A stretch of DNA of 50,394 nucleotides from Halobacillus litoralis (lineage in GTDB: Bacteria; Bacillota; Bacilli; Bacillales; Halobacillaceae), in the NCBI RefSeq assembly GCF_009856355.1, contig NZ_WMEW01000019.1:1-50394 (forward strand). The letters run 5' to 3'. A program made the position numbers and the translations under genes. This document shows positions 21,986 to 30,415 of the stretch, piece after piece. Numbering within the stretch: position 1 is the stretch's first letter; each line of letters opens with the position of its first letter. Under the pieces are notes generated by a model, which did not search any database, was not told the origin of the DNA, and saw nothing but the letters and a program-made list of their open reading frames with translations.

Positions 21986-22786
21986 ATGGCGCAGGTAATT
22001 ACTTTTGGCAACTTCAAAGGAGGCGTAGGGAAGACTACCTCCTCGGTAATGTTTGCCTACATCCTCCAAGAACAAGGTTATAAAACCCTCTTGGTGGACT
22101 TGGATCCTCAAGCGAATAGTACCAGCTTTTTAGCCAATACGTTTGAAGTATCATTAAATAATTTTGTGAGTATTTATGAAGCTATGGAAATGGAAGACTT
22201 AAGCAAAGCTGTCCTATCCATGAGTGCGAACCTCGATCTTCTACCAAGTGCAGTGGACCTGGTTAAGTTCGGTGACTTACTGAATCAAAAGAACAAAGGC
22301 CATGCAGGAAACAAGCATTACTACTTTGATTATCTGTTAGGTGAGTTGAAAGATAATTACGATTTTGTGATTATAGATGTTCCACCAACCATCTCAGAAA
22401 ATACAAACAACGCTTTAGTAGCGTCCAACTATTCCTTAATCATCATGCAATCAGAACCCGATTCTCTTGCTGGTGCCATAGACTTCAACGATTACATCAA
22501 AGGAATGAAGCAATTCAATCCAGATCTTGAAGTCTTAGGGGTTCTCCCATACCTCGTAAACAAAAGAAGTAAAATCGACGAATACATTCTTGAAAAGTCC
22601 CTGTCTGAAGATTTGAATATAAAGGACCTTGTATTCAAGTCTCATATATACGAAAGGGAACGAGTGAAAAGGTTCCGTATTAACGGCATCACTTCTAGTA
22701 ATAACCGTGATTTTCATGATAAGAAGACGCTGAAGATGTATGAAAAAGTCGTTAAAGAATTTCTAAAAAGGATGGATGAGAAATGA
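21986..22786 (+). CDS. parA: ParA-family partition ATPase
   Basis: A 266-residue protein; I use the ATG at 21986 because GTGGAGGAGG lies just before it. It has the deviant Walker A motif FKGGVGKTTSS (residues about 9-19), Walker A' VDLDPQANST and Walker B YDFVIIDVPPT. It lacks an N-terminal DNA-binding domain, so it is of the short (type Ib) ParA class. It moves plasmid copies apart by ATP-dependent binding to the nucleoid. Its start-stop overlap with the small gene at 22783, and upstream repeats, form a typical par locus. Confidence 0.93.
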   Translation: MAQVITFGNFKGGVGKTTSSVMFAYILQEQGYKTLLVDLDPQANSTSFLANTFEVSLNNFVSIYEAMEMEDLSKAVLSMSANLDLLPSAVDLVKFGDLLNQKNKGHAGNKHYYFDYLLGELKDNYDFVIIDVPPTISENTNNALVASNYSLIIMQSEPDSLAGAIDFNDYIKGMKQFNPDLEVLGVLPYLVNKRSKIDEYILEKSLSEDLNIKDLVFKSHIYERERVKRFRINGITSSNNRDFHDKKTLKMYEKVVKEFLKRMDEK

Positions 22787-23028
22787 CAAACAAAGGATTT
22801 AAGGATATCTTCGGTGACAATGACAATAAGCCGAAAAAAGAAAACCCGTTCACAAAGCAGAAAGCTCAAAAGCAGCAATATAAGTCTGTCCGTATCTATC
22901 CGGAAGACTTTAAAGAATACAGGCGTCTGGCCTTCCATCAGGAGAAAACCATTGTAGAAGTGATCTCTGAGTCCTTGAAGCTGTACAAACAGAAGTATGA
23001 AGGTGAAAGTGAGGAAACAGACAATTAG
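22783..23028 (+). CDS. small ribbon-helix-helix-like partition partner
   Basis: An 81-residue protein overlapping parA by 4 bp. The N-terminal half is basic and flexible (KPKKENPFTKQKAQKQQ). The C-terminal half looks like a ribbon-helix-helix unit (YKSVRIYPEDFKEYRRLAFH, then EKTIVEVISESLKLYKQK). This layout, a flexible tail plus ribbon-helix-helix, is that of ParG/omega-type centromere-binding proteins. It probably binds the TTATTGT repeats upstream of parA and elsewhere on the plasmid (inference). Confidence 0.75.
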   Translation: MTNKGFKDIFGDNDNKPKKENPFTKQKAQKQQYKSVRIYPEDFKEYRRLAFHQEKTIVEVISESLKLYKQKYEGESEETDN

Positions 23029-23039
23029 GAGTGTGAGGA

Positions 23040-23309
23040 ATGGATGTAGCAAAAAAAGACACCACTTCTAATAAAGTGATGTCCTTGATAATGAAAACTG
23101 TTCTTTTAGGATTATTAGGCTTGGCACTATACTTAATCGTAACGAATATCAAAAGCATACTGTTGATAATTCTTGCCTTGGTCGGAATAGTCCTAGTAGG
23201 CACAGTAGTTATCAAGATTGCTTATTTCCTTTTTTCCATACTACTTCTATTAGCTGGAATAGTCGTCTTTTTATCCCTCACTGGATGGGTTATACACTGG
23301 TTTGGGTAA
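23040..23309 (+). CDS. small membrane protein
   Basis: An 89-residue protein with two or three hydrophobic segments (VLLGLLGLALYLIV, ILLIILALVGIVLVG, IAYFLFSILLLLAGIVVFLSL). The function is unknown. It lies 11 bp after the partition pair with the ribosome site GGAGTGTGAGG, so it belongs to the same operon. Confidence 0.7.
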   Translation: MDVAKKDTTSNKVMSLIMKTVLLGLLGLALYLIVTNIKSILLIILALVGIVLVGTVVIKIAYFLFSILLLLAGIVVFLSLTGWVIHWFG

Positions 23310-23429
23310 GGAGGGGAGCCTTCCCTGTTGGCTCTTTATTCCTTTCACAACGTTACAATTTTTTCTAATCTATGGTAAACTATCAACATAATATGCTTTA
23401 CACAAATGAATTTTAAATTACAAAAAAAT

Positions 23430-23630
23430 GCCCTGCGATCTATATAATTGCTTTCCATCGCCAAACAGACAGCAATTATATAAACCACAGGGGCTTGAGA
23501 GTATTTTTCTATCTTTGATTATATAGGATAATATTTGGAAAGTAAACTGATTTACAATGAAATCCATGTAAATCTGCTTACCTATATGCTATTTTCCATA
23601 TATAAAACCTCTCAGTCCCCCTGTGCCTTT
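23430..23630 (+). promoter_or_regulatory. structured leader upstream of repA, probable copy-number control
   Basis: TATATAATTGCT (23441-23452) pairs exactly with AGCAATTATATA (23471-23482), with GCCCTG/CAGGGGC extending the stem. The right side CACAGGGGCTTGAGAG can instead pair with CTCTCAGTCCCCCTGTG at 23609-23625, just before the repA ribosome site. These two structures exclude each other, as in antisense-RNA or attenuation control of plasmid replication. No antisense promoter was identified. Confidence 0.6.
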
Positions 23631-23655
23631 TTGCAGGGTTTGGGAGGTTATTTTT

Positions 23656-24597
23656 ATGGATTCAGTAATCCAATTTGAAGGTACAATTTACGAAAATGGT
23701 TATGGCATGATAGCACAGAAAGTAATGAGGGATAAAAAGCTTCCGAAACAATCCAAACTTATCTATGCATATATGTGTTCATTTGCAGCTGTAGATAAAA
23801 ATGGAGAAAGAACGGCCTTCCCGTCCATTAGTTTACAGTGTGCAGAATTAGGTATGACCCAAGATACTTATTATAAGTGGAGAAAGTATTTAGTTGATGG
23901 TGGATACATCACAATTAAGAGGCAAAGGCAAGAAGGATCCAGGTTTGATAAAAACATCTACTCGATACTAGCTGTTCCGGTAAAGCCAGATCCCCAAGGA
24001 AACAAGGAAAAAGAGCCATACCCTAAAAATTCGGGTACGGAAAATCCATACCCTAAAAATTCGAGTACGGAAAATCCATACCCTAAAAATTCGAGTACGG
24101 AAAATCCAAGCACGGAAAATAAGGGTACTAACAGTAATAGTTTTAACAGTAATAGTTTTAACAATACATATAAAGATACATTACAAGATACGGAAAGTAA
24201 GAATGCTGAATCTAGTAAACAGAAAAAACGGGATGAGCTGCTTAAAAATAGCTTAAGAGGAAAAATTCCCGATTCCATTCATGAAATACTTTCGACATTC
24301 ACCAATACCTTTCAAGAAATGTATGATTGGTATGGAGTTCTGTTAAGAGCTAAAGATAAAGTCGCTAAAGAGACTGATCAGCTAATTCTTATCGAGGATC
24401 ATGAAGAAATATTCCACGAGAGCTTAATGGCTGCTATTAGAAGGATTAAAACGGATTCTAGTATAAAAAACCTTGAAAACTATCTGTTTATTACGATTGC
24501 AGACAATCTTGGAAAATACTTTTCTAAATTAGAAAGATCAAACGCAAAAGAAAACTCATCACTTTACTACGACTGGTTAAATGAGGATATGCAGTAA
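23656..24597 (+). CDS. repA: plasmid replication initiator, RepA_N-like
   Basis: A 313-residue protein; the ATG at 23656 follows GGGAGG. The N-terminal domain (YENGYGMIAQKVMRDKKLPK, then QSKLIYAYMCSFA, and the helix-turn-helix segment MTQDTYYKWRKYLVDGGYI) is that of Gram-positive replication initiators. The middle (residues about 115-160) is a low-complexity stretch of PYPKNSSTEN repeats, encoded by three 30-bp direct repeats. RepA_N-type plasmids commonly have the origin inside the rep gene at such repeats. The C-terminal domain (about 200-313) is helical and host-specific. It lies downstream of the par operon and a structured leader. Confidence 0.82.
   Translation: MDSVIQFEGTIYENGYGMIAQKVMRDKKLPKQSKLIYAYMCSFAAVDKNGERTAFPSISLQCAELGMTQDTYYKWRKYLVDGGYITIKRQRQEGSRFDKNIYSILAVPVKPDPQGNKEKEPYPKNSGTENPYPKNSSTENPYPKNSSTENPSTENKGTNSNSFNSNSFNNTYKDTLQDTESKNAESSKQKKRDELLKNSLRGKIPDSIHEILSTFTNTFQEMYDWYGVLLRAKDKVAKETDQLILIEDHEEIFHESLMAAIRRIKTDSSIKNLENYLFITIADNLGKYFSKLERSNAKENSSLYYDWLNEDMQ
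24016..24120. repeat. iterons inside repA, probable origin of replication
   Basis: Three near-exact 30-bp direct repeats (24016, 24046, 24076), each containing CCCTAAAAATTCGxGTACGG, and a half copy at 24106. Unit 1 holds an inverted TACCC...GGGTA. AACAGTAATAGTTTT is then repeated twice (about 24129-24158). The location within the initiator gene fits a RepA_N-type oriV. Confidence 0.7.
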
Positions 24598-24730
24598 ATA
24601 TCAACCCTTATGCCTCCATTGTATGTGTGATAACCTAGAAGCACAGTCTAATTTACTGAAATTTGAAATACTTTTCTGTAAAATGGATTGAGTTTCCAGT
24701 ATTTAACATGTACAATGGGGGTAGTTGTTG

Positions 24731-24982
24731 ATGGATGTAGTTACCAAATTTTATCAAGCTTTGAATAAATTGGATATTAAGTATGACGAAGAAACCGGTA
24801 GATTATCGAAACCGATTGTTTTTGTGGTCTATGATTCTAGTAGAAAAATACAGGCGAAACGTTTGTTTATTTTTAAGAATTATTTCCTTATTTTGAGAGA
24901 AGAGGAAAATGATACAAGGAAAATCCAATTTAAACACATTAAAGGATTCCAATATGTAGATAAGAGTGAAATTATCACATAG
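24731..24982 (+). CDS. hypothetical protein
   Basis: An 83-residue protein of alternating strands (VFVVYDSSRKIQAKRLFIFK, then NYFLILREEENDTRKIQF). The size and pattern resemble a small PH-like or SH3-like barrel, but no family is recognised. The ATG at 24731 follows GGGGG; a TTG two codons earlier is possible. It is the first gene after repA and may start the transfer region. Confidence 0.6.
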   Translation: MDVVTKFYQALNKLDIKYDEETGRLSKPIVFVVYDSSRKIQAKRLFIFKNYFLILREEENDTRKIQFKHIKGFQYVDKSEIIT

Positions 24983-25008
24983 AGTAAAAATTTCCGAGGT
25001 GATGAATA

Positions 25009-25254
25009 GTGAGTAAGAAAAGACTTTCACATGTTGATCTGTCATGTAAAGCTAATTCAGTAAAAACCTTTGACAATGAAATATACGAATTAAAGGGCTC
25101 ACTTGCCATTAACAAGGAAAATGGAAACATACAACCTGTAGCAGATATATATTATCGTGTGCGTACAGCTGTAAACCATCATAAAAACGTAATAGCCAAA
25201 AGAAAGCATACAAATGATGAGTTATATACTTATGTTAAGAAAAAAGCTGATTGA
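25009..25254 (+). CDS. hypothetical protein
   Basis: An 81-residue basic protein (about 16 Lys/Arg) starting with GTG after GAGGTGATGA. No motif is recognised. It follows the previous gene by 26 bp, so the two are likely co-transcribed. Confidence 0.6.
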   Translation: MSKKRLSHVDLSCKANSVKTFDNEIYELKGSLAINKENGNIQPVADIYYRVRTAVNHHKNVIAKRKHTNDELYTYVKKKAD

Positions 25255-25257
25255 ACA

Positions 25258-25535
25258 GGCTTTTTAGCCTTTCAATATATAGAAAATTACATATGGGTGC
25301 TTCCACATATCCAGCGTGTATGGGGGAGTCAACAATGAAGGGGTTAGCAAGGTTCGATTCCAAAAACTTGTCACTTAAAAAGTGAAGCGCTGTCATACTG
25401 GTTCTTCGTACATAGCCAAAAACGTCGTGCATTGGCAAGCAGTTATTCAACTGACACGTTGCCCTAGGGTTCTTACTTCCAGCCATAAAGTAAACGGAGA
25501 AGCCACTCTCCTTGTGTTAAAATAACCCAAAAAAG
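25258..25535. other. non-coding stretch before the conjugation operon
   Basis: A minus-strand reading frame spans most of it (25235-25486) but has no ribosome site and looks accidental. The block contains a small inverted repeat (CACTT...AAGTG near 25374-25386) and a richer base composition than its neighbours. It could be a single-strand initiation origin or a recombination scar. The promoter of the operon that follows is presumably in its last 60 bp. Confidence 0.4.
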
Positions 25536-25548
25536 GGTGGTGCTTACT

Positions 25549-25974
25549 ATGAAAATAACCAAAAGCTTGTTTCTCCTACTAATGACAGCAGTTATTCTTG
25601 CTGGCTGCGGAAGTGAACCTTTAAACAAAATGGAGTATGCGGACTTTAAAGAGACAATTACTCAGGATGATTTTACAGGCTTTGCTTATATATTAAGTGA
25701 CTTCCACGCTGAAGAACGTAATTACATTTCCGTAATTGAAGAGGTTTTTCAAGAAGAGGGAGAAACATTGATTTACTATAACGATTTAGATTCACCTGAT
25801 GAAGTCCATGAACAGTTTAATGAGGATAGTGGTCTAATAGAATTGTATCTTCCAGATGAGAAGGTTGCATATATTGAAGACGGCCAACCGGTCAGTGAGT
25901 TAGAGGTAACAGAAGAACTTATGAAAGAAGGAAATCATGAAACTCTAAAACAATTCATTCAAGATCATAAATAA
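25549..25974 (+). CDS. lipoprotein of the conjugation operon
   Basis: A 141-residue protein with an export signal ending in the lipobox ILAGC (lipidated Cys20), then a mostly acidic domain (EEVFQEEGETLIYYNDLD). I use the ATG at 25549 after AAGGGTGG. Small lipoproteins are common at the start of Gram-positive transfer operons and may help with surface exclusion or mating contact. Its function is not known. Confidence 0.7.
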   Translation: MKITKSLFLLLMTAVILAGCGSEPLNKMEYADFKETITQDDFTGFAYILSDFHAEERNYISVIEEVFQEEGETLIYYNDLDSPDEVHEQFNEDSGLIELYLPDEKVAYIEDGQPVSELEVTEELMKEGNHETLKQFIQDHK

Positions 25975-25988
25975 AGGAGAATCGTGAT

Positions 25989-26210
25989 ATGGCCAAAGTA
26001 TCGACTAAAGAACGAAAAGAAAAGAAAGATATTGCAAAGCAAATCATGGAAGCATACGGAGAGAGCTACAACGAATGGTTACATGACAAGCATGCTGAGT
26101 ATATTGATGAAAATTTAATGGATTACATGAAGATGCAAGGCGATAAGAAGTCCCAAGAGTATCCTTCAAATGAAGATGGTCCACTTATCGCTTCAGAGAC
26201 TGAAAAATAA
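25989..26210 (+). CDS. hypothetical protein of the conjugation operon
   Basis: A 73-residue charged, helical protein (KERKEKKDIAKQIMEAYGES...). No membrane segment. It follows the lipoprotein by 14 bp (ribosome site AAAGGAGAA) and precedes the VirB2-like gene by 20 bp, so it is part of the transfer operon. Confidence 0.65.
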   Translation: MAKVSTKERKEKKDIAKQIMEAYGESYNEWLHDKHAEYIDENLMDYMKMQGDKKSQEYPSNEDGPLIASETEK

Positions 26211-26230
26211 CATACAAGGGAGAGAAGATC

Positions 26231-26500
26231 ATGTTCAATAATTTTATGTTGATGGCTGCCGATGGTATGAACGGCCTTATTTCAACAGGAGAATCGATCC
26301 TTGGATGGGCGCAGAGGTTAGGTCTAATTGGTGCAGCTATAGCATTTTGTATCGGTGGGTATTTCTTAATGTTCGGTGGTGACAGAGGCCGTGGTCGCTC
26401 GGTAGGATGGTTCCTAGGGGGAGCCGTAGGACTCATTGTAGTCATGGGGGCTTATGGTATCGCCACCGGAATTGACAGCAATATAAAATTCAGCAATTAA
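26231..26500 (+). CDS. VirB2/TrbC-like small membrane protein
   Basis: An 89-residue protein with two hydrophobic helices (LGLIGAAIAFCIGGYFLMFG and VGWFLGGAVGLIVVMGAYGI) joined by a short basic loop (GDRGRGRS). This is the layout of VirB2/TrbC pilin-like subunits of type IV secretion systems, which in Gram-positive plasmids form part of the channel. No long signal peptide is present. The gene precedes the channel genes in the operon. Confidence 0.7.
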   Translation: MFNNFMLMAADGMNGLISTGESILGWAQRLGLIGAAIAFCIGGYFLMFGGDRGRGRSVGWFLGGAVGLIVVMGAYGIATGIDSNIKFSN

Positions 26501-26514
26501 TATCTAAATACATG

Positions 26515-26542
26515 AAAGCCACACTTTAAACAGTGTGGCTTT
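26515..26542 (+). terminator. hairpin between VirB2-like and EssB-like genes
   Basis: AAAGCCACACT pairs perfectly with AGTGTGGCTTT around TTAAAC. Only a short T-poor tail (ATTATG) follows, so it is a weak terminator or a processing/stabilising hairpin that could set subunit ratios. Confidence 0.55.
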
Positions 26543-26566
26543 ATTATGTTTGTGGAGGTTGATGGA

Positions 26567-27670
26567 ATGCTATATGTAGTGTTTACTCAATTGGAAAACT
26601 CTAAGATCGTTAAATTTGAAAAAATACCCTTTCCACAAGCTGTTAAGCTCTCGCAAGAGCTGGAAATGGAAATGCGTGAGAAGAAACAAGAGGTTAATGG
26701 AGAATTTTATTTACTTGAAGAAGAAAACAATGGTGAAGCTATATACTCTGGAACTTTTAAGTTCGGTTCTTATTTTGCTCCCAACCTATTTGTCCATATT
26801 AAGAAAAAGCTTCCGGTAATAAAGACTAGTAAAGAAAAGGAAAAGAAACGCTTAGCTTTAATGGCCGAACTTGAGGAGTTAGTGGAAGAAGATCTTAAGA
26901 AAGAAGAGGACTTGGACAGTGAGATTTTTGGTAAATTAGATAAATCCAAGGTGTCTCGTCTTAAGAGGTGGCAGAGGCGGACAATCTACGGCCTTGGAGC
27001 ACTTTTTGCGTTGTCCTCTATAGGGATTTTGGCATTTTTCTTTATTCAGATTTCTGCATTCAATAACGAATACCAAGCATTATCGGCTGAGAAGGAAAAG
27101 CAAACAGATGTTATTGATAAGTATCAAAATGCCCTTTTAGGGGAGGAAAAAACCTTAAACGAGTATTTATCTGCGAAGAAGTTAAGCAATTTAAAGTCGA
27201 ATGAAAAGCGTATATACGCAGGGTACTTAGCTGATGAAAAGAAGTTTAGTGAGTTAGTAGATCTCTATGGTGGGGATCCTAAATTAGCTGCTACATTCCT
27301 TTCCAATAATAAAAGTGTTGATGTATTAAAAGAGTTTAATGAAGATTATCCAACCAATGAAGCGAAATTTGATATCGCTTATGCTGAAGAAGACTTTAAT
27401 AAGGTCTTATCCATTCAAAATGTAGAAATGACGACCCAAAGAAGTGAGAAAAAAACCTATGCTTTTCTGAAAACCGGAAACGTGGAGGAAGCTAAAGCTG
27501 AATTAGAAAATAACAACAGTGATGAATTGAGTGAAAAGATTGCTCAATACGAACAGTTGAATCAAGCGATTGCTGACATCAACAAAGAAATGGATGAAGC
27601 AAAAGATGACAAAAAAGATGATCTGGAAGAGGAGAAGGAAGAATTACAAACTGAAATAGATCAAATTTGA
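26567..27670 (+). CDS. EssB/YukC-like membrane protein
   Basis: A 367-residue protein; the ATG at 26567 follows GTGGAGG with 8-nt spacing. The order is: cytoplasmic domain (1-135), one membrane helix (YGLGALFALSSIGILAFFFI, about 143-162), and an outside helical domain with short repeated units ending in a Lys/Glu coiled coil (about 320-367). This is the topology of EssB/YukC, a core part of type VII secretion. Here it sits in a conjugation operon, so it may scaffold the transfer channel. The similarity is structural, from reading, not from alignment. Confidence 0.6.
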   Translation: MLYVVFTQLENSKIVKFEKIPFPQAVKLSQELEMEMREKKQEVNGEFYLLEEENNGEAIYSGTFKFGSYFAPNLFVHIKKKLPVIKTSKEKEKKRLALMAELEELVEEDLKKEEDLDSEIFGKLDKSKVSRLKRWQRRTIYGLGALFALSSIGILAFFFIQISAFNNEYQALSAEKEKQTDVIDKYQNALLGEEKTLNEYLSAKKLSNLKSNEKRIYAGYLADEKKFSELVDLYGGDPKLAATFLSNNKSVDVLKEFNEDYPTNEAKFDIAYAEEDFNKVLSIQNVEMTTQRSEKKTYAFLKTGNVEEAKAELENNNSDELSEKIAQYEQLNQAIADINKEMDEAKDDKKDDLEEEKEELQTEIDQI

Positions 27671-27674
27671 CGTT

Positions 27675-27704
27675 AGACACTCAACCTGAGTGTCTTTTTA
27701 TTTT
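27675..27704 (+). terminator. intrinsic terminator
   Basis: AGACACTCA pairs with TGAGTGTCT around ACC, followed by TTTTATTTT. It lies just after the EssB-like gene, so VirD4 may need its own promoter or depend on readthrough. Confidence 0.75.
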
Positions 27705-27727
27705 GTTGAGTTAGGGGTGATCCAACA

Positions 27728-30208
27728 GTGAAGAAGCGAAGTGTTCACATATCCATTGCTGTCATCGGCGTAGCCTGCATGTTTTTTCTAGCCAATACAG
27801 TACTTAATTTAATTGTTATCAATGTACAGGACGTTTTAAGCAGTGACTCATTTTTGAAAGTGTCTGAACTGGAGTTTTCAATAAGTGCTTTAATCCTTAA
27901 TTTTAGTATATTACCGACAAACATATACTTCGGTTTAGTATCCATAGCGCTCATCTTAGGAGGCACGATGTATTATAAGCTGCGAACAAATTTTAAGGAT
28001 TTAGAAACTAGTGGGACCAAGGGAACAAGCAGGTTTACAACTCTAAAGGAGTTGAAAGAACAATATCGAACCGTACCTGAAAAGAAAAAGACTTATGAGG
28101 GTAAAGGTGGAGTTCCTATTTCCAGGTACAAGGATAAAGTCTTCATTGATGATTCACCAGTCAATAATCTTTGGATTGGTACCACTCGTTCAGGTAAAGG
28201 TGAAATGGGTATTTTCCCCATGATTGATATCTATTCAAGAGCTGAGAAAAAAGCTTCTATGGTGTTTAATGATCCAAAGGGAGAGCTTTTTGCAAGCTCT
28301 AAAGAAACGTTAGAGAGAAGAGGTTATCACGTAGAGGTCCTTAACTTGGATAATCCTCTTCAATCCATGTCATATCAGCTGCTTCAACTAGTCATTGATG
28401 CTTACGAAGAAGGAGATATGACTAAGGCTGAGCAGTACACCAAAACGATAAGTAATATGCTTTACAGTGATCCTAGTGCTAAAGATAAATTCTGGCAGGA
28501 TAGTGCAAGTGCCTTATGTACGGCCTTAATCCTTGGGTTATGTGAGAAGAACATTCCTCACAATAAAGAAAAGGTCACAATGTACACGGTGGCAAGCACG
28601 CTGAACACCCTTGCTAGTGAGAAGGAAGTTAATGAGATTACAGGTGACATAAAAACAGGTCTTGATAAATTTTTTGAGAGTCTTCCAGAACAACATCCGG
28701 CAAGATTGCAGTATGCCACCGTTAAATTTGCGAGTGGAGCTGGCCAGACAGTAGCCGGTATATTTGCCAATGCTTTCGACAAAATGAGTATCTTCACGTT
28801 AACTCCGATTGCAAAAATGACCTCTATGAACAGCTTTGAGATGAAGAAGATTGGATTCGGAAAGATTGTTTCGGGAGTAACCAGACCTCTAAGCCGAGTA
28901 AATATCCACTTTCCGAATGGAAAGTCATCTATTCGGACCAATGATAAAGGGTTGTTCTCGATTAACCATGATGAACAACTTAAGATAGGAGATCATGTTC
29001 ACCTTGAAGTTGAAGGAAGTTCCATCAATTTGAAGGTTGAAGTGATGGACATTGACGGAGGTGACGGCCTAGTCACTTATAGGACCATAGAAGATAACGG
29101 TGAAGGAAAAGACAGGATAGTACTTAAACGGTTAGAACAGTTTGAAAAACCGACAGCTTTATTCATGATTACACCTGATTATGATTCGTCACTGCACGTT
29201 ATTGCTTCTCTTTATGTTAAACAGCTCTATACCGAGCTAGCTCGTACAGCCAGTAACACTAAAGGTGGAAAGTGTATCCGAGATGTAGTCTTTATACTCG
29301 ATGAATTTGGTAACATGCCAACCATTGATGATATGGGATCCATGATTACGGTTTGTCTTGGAAGAAACATCAAGTTCAACTTAGTCATTCAAGCTTATTC
29401 TCAACTAAAACAGAAGTATGAAAAGCAATGGGAAACCATTGATGGAAACTGTGCCAATACAATTTATATATTGACTACAAATAATGATACAGCTGAAGAA
29501 ATATCGAAAAAACTGGGAGAAAAAACGATTACCTCACAGAGTAGAAGTGGCAGCACCTTATCTTTCGATAAGAATAAAACTGAAGGAACAGATGGGCGCA
29601 GATTACTGAATGCAACCGAACTTTTTCAATTGGAAGAAGGAGAAATGGTCGTCGTTCGAGGGATAAAGAGACAGGATAAGAGACGTAATAAAATTACCGC
29701 ATATCCAATCTACAATACAGGAGAAACGGAGATGAAGTATCGATATCAATACCTTTCTGATGATTTCGACACGTCAATTTCTATCAATGATCTCAACATC
29801 CCTTGTAAGCATGATGATTTAGATCTTCGTAAAGTGCTTTATTTATTCCATAAAGAGCGTGAGGATGTTCAAGGAGTTGAAGACGACTCCTTAGATGATT
29901 CGGAAGGTAATGGGGACGATTTAATGACTACAAAGTCACAAGAGAAAAGTATCGGCCAACTGATGGGTCAAGACAATATCTTCCCGTTTATGAAGAACAA
30001 CGTTCTTACTGAGACAGATATTACTGAAGATGACCTGTTTAACATGGATGTATCCCGATTTTTGAATCTCCTAGAAGAACTTAAAGATTCGAATAAGTTA
30101 GCAGCTAATACTTATAATGTCATCTTCGACAAGGTTGAGAAACTAAGGGAGATGGACAGCGAAGAAGGAGCTGAAGCCGTTGAAAAACAACCTATATCGA
30201 CTTCATAA
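27728..30208 (+). CDS. VirD4/TraG-type coupling protein
   Basis: An 826-residue protein starting with GTG after TAGGGGTGAT. Two N-terminal membrane helices (about 9-33 and 63-82) precede the ATPase domain. Walker A is GTTRSGKGEMG (near 146-156), NDPKGELF follows, and Walker B is VVFILDEFGNMP (near 519-530). A beta-rich insert lies before the second half (HFPNGKSSIRTNDKGLF), as in the CD1115-type VirD4 branch of Bacillota. It recruits the relaxase-DNA complex to the transfer channel and pumps DNA. The C-terminal 100 residues are acidic and less conserved. Confidence 0.93.
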   Translation: MKKRSVHISIAVIGVACMFFLANTVLNLIVINVQDVLSSDSFLKVSELEFSISALILNFSILPTNIYFGLVSIALILGGTMYYKLRTNFKDLETSGTKGTSRFTTLKELKEQYRTVPEKKKTYEGKGGVPISRYKDKVFIDDSPVNNLWIGTTRSGKGEMGIFPMIDIYSRAEKKASMVFNDPKGELFASSKETLERRGYHVEVLNLDNPLQSMSYQLLQLVIDAYEEGDMTKAEQYTKTISNMLYSDPSAKDKFWQDSASALCTALILGLCEKNIPHNKEKVTMYTVASTLNTLASEKEVNEITGDIKTGLDKFFESLPEQHPARLQYATVKFASGAGQTVAGIFANAFDKMSIFTLTPIAKMTSMNSFEMKKIGFGKIVSGVTRPLSRVNIHFPNGKSSIRTNDKGLFSINHDEQLKIGDHVHLEVEGSSINLKVEVMDIDGGDGLVTYRTIEDNGEGKDRIVLKRLEQFEKPTALFMITPDYDSSLHVIASLYVKQLYTELARTASNTKGGKCIRDVVFILDEFGNMPTIDDMGSMITVCLGRNIKFNLVIQAYSQLKQKYEKQWETIDGNCANTIYILTTNNDTAEEISKKLGEKTITSQSRSGSTLSFDKNKTEGTDGRRLLNATELFQLEEGEMVVVRGIKRQDKRRNKITAYPIYNTGETEMKYRYQYLSDDFDTSISINDLNIPCKHDDLDLRKVLYLFHKEREDVQGVEDDSLDDSEGNGDDLMTTKSQEKSIGQLMGQDNIFPFMKNNVLTETDITEDDLFNMDVSRFLNLLEELKDSNKLAANTYNVIFDKVEKLREMDSEEGAEAVEKQPISTS

Positions 30209-30398
30209 AGAAATAAACGTATTGGATGTCATTGAGAAACATGAAGAACACTTAGAGGAAAACGAGTTGGTTGTTCAACTAGATGATGGGTACTGCAAGA
30301 TACATTTGGACCCTGGAACCAGGAAGTATCAGATCCTTGTCGATCAATTCGATGAAACCGTTAGTTCCTCAATAGACGACTTCCTTTACGAAAACTAA
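30180..30398 (+). CDS. hypothetical small transfer protein
   Basis: A 72-residue acidic protein starting with TTG inside the end of the VirD4 gene (29-bp overlap), with AAGGAG 11 nt upstream. It has a strand-rich middle (ELVVQLDDGYCKIHLDPGTR). No family is recognised. Tight overlap with VirD4 and an 18-bp gap to the VirB6-like gene place it in the operon. Confidence 0.6.
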   Translation: MKNNLYRLHKEINVLDVIEKHEEHLEENELVVQLDDGYCKIHLDPGTRKYQILVDQFDETVSSSIDDFLYEN

Positions 30399-30415
30399 GA
30401 GAAAGGGGGAGTGAA

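Noticed and set aside
22714..23215. Minus-strand frames opposite parA, its partner and the membrane gene
   Set aside because: They are mirror images of well-supported plus-strand genes with overlapping start-stop coupling.
25235..25486. Minus-strand 83-residue ORF
   Set aside because: No ribosome site, no recognisable motif, and it overlaps the end of the plus-strand gene at 25009-25254.
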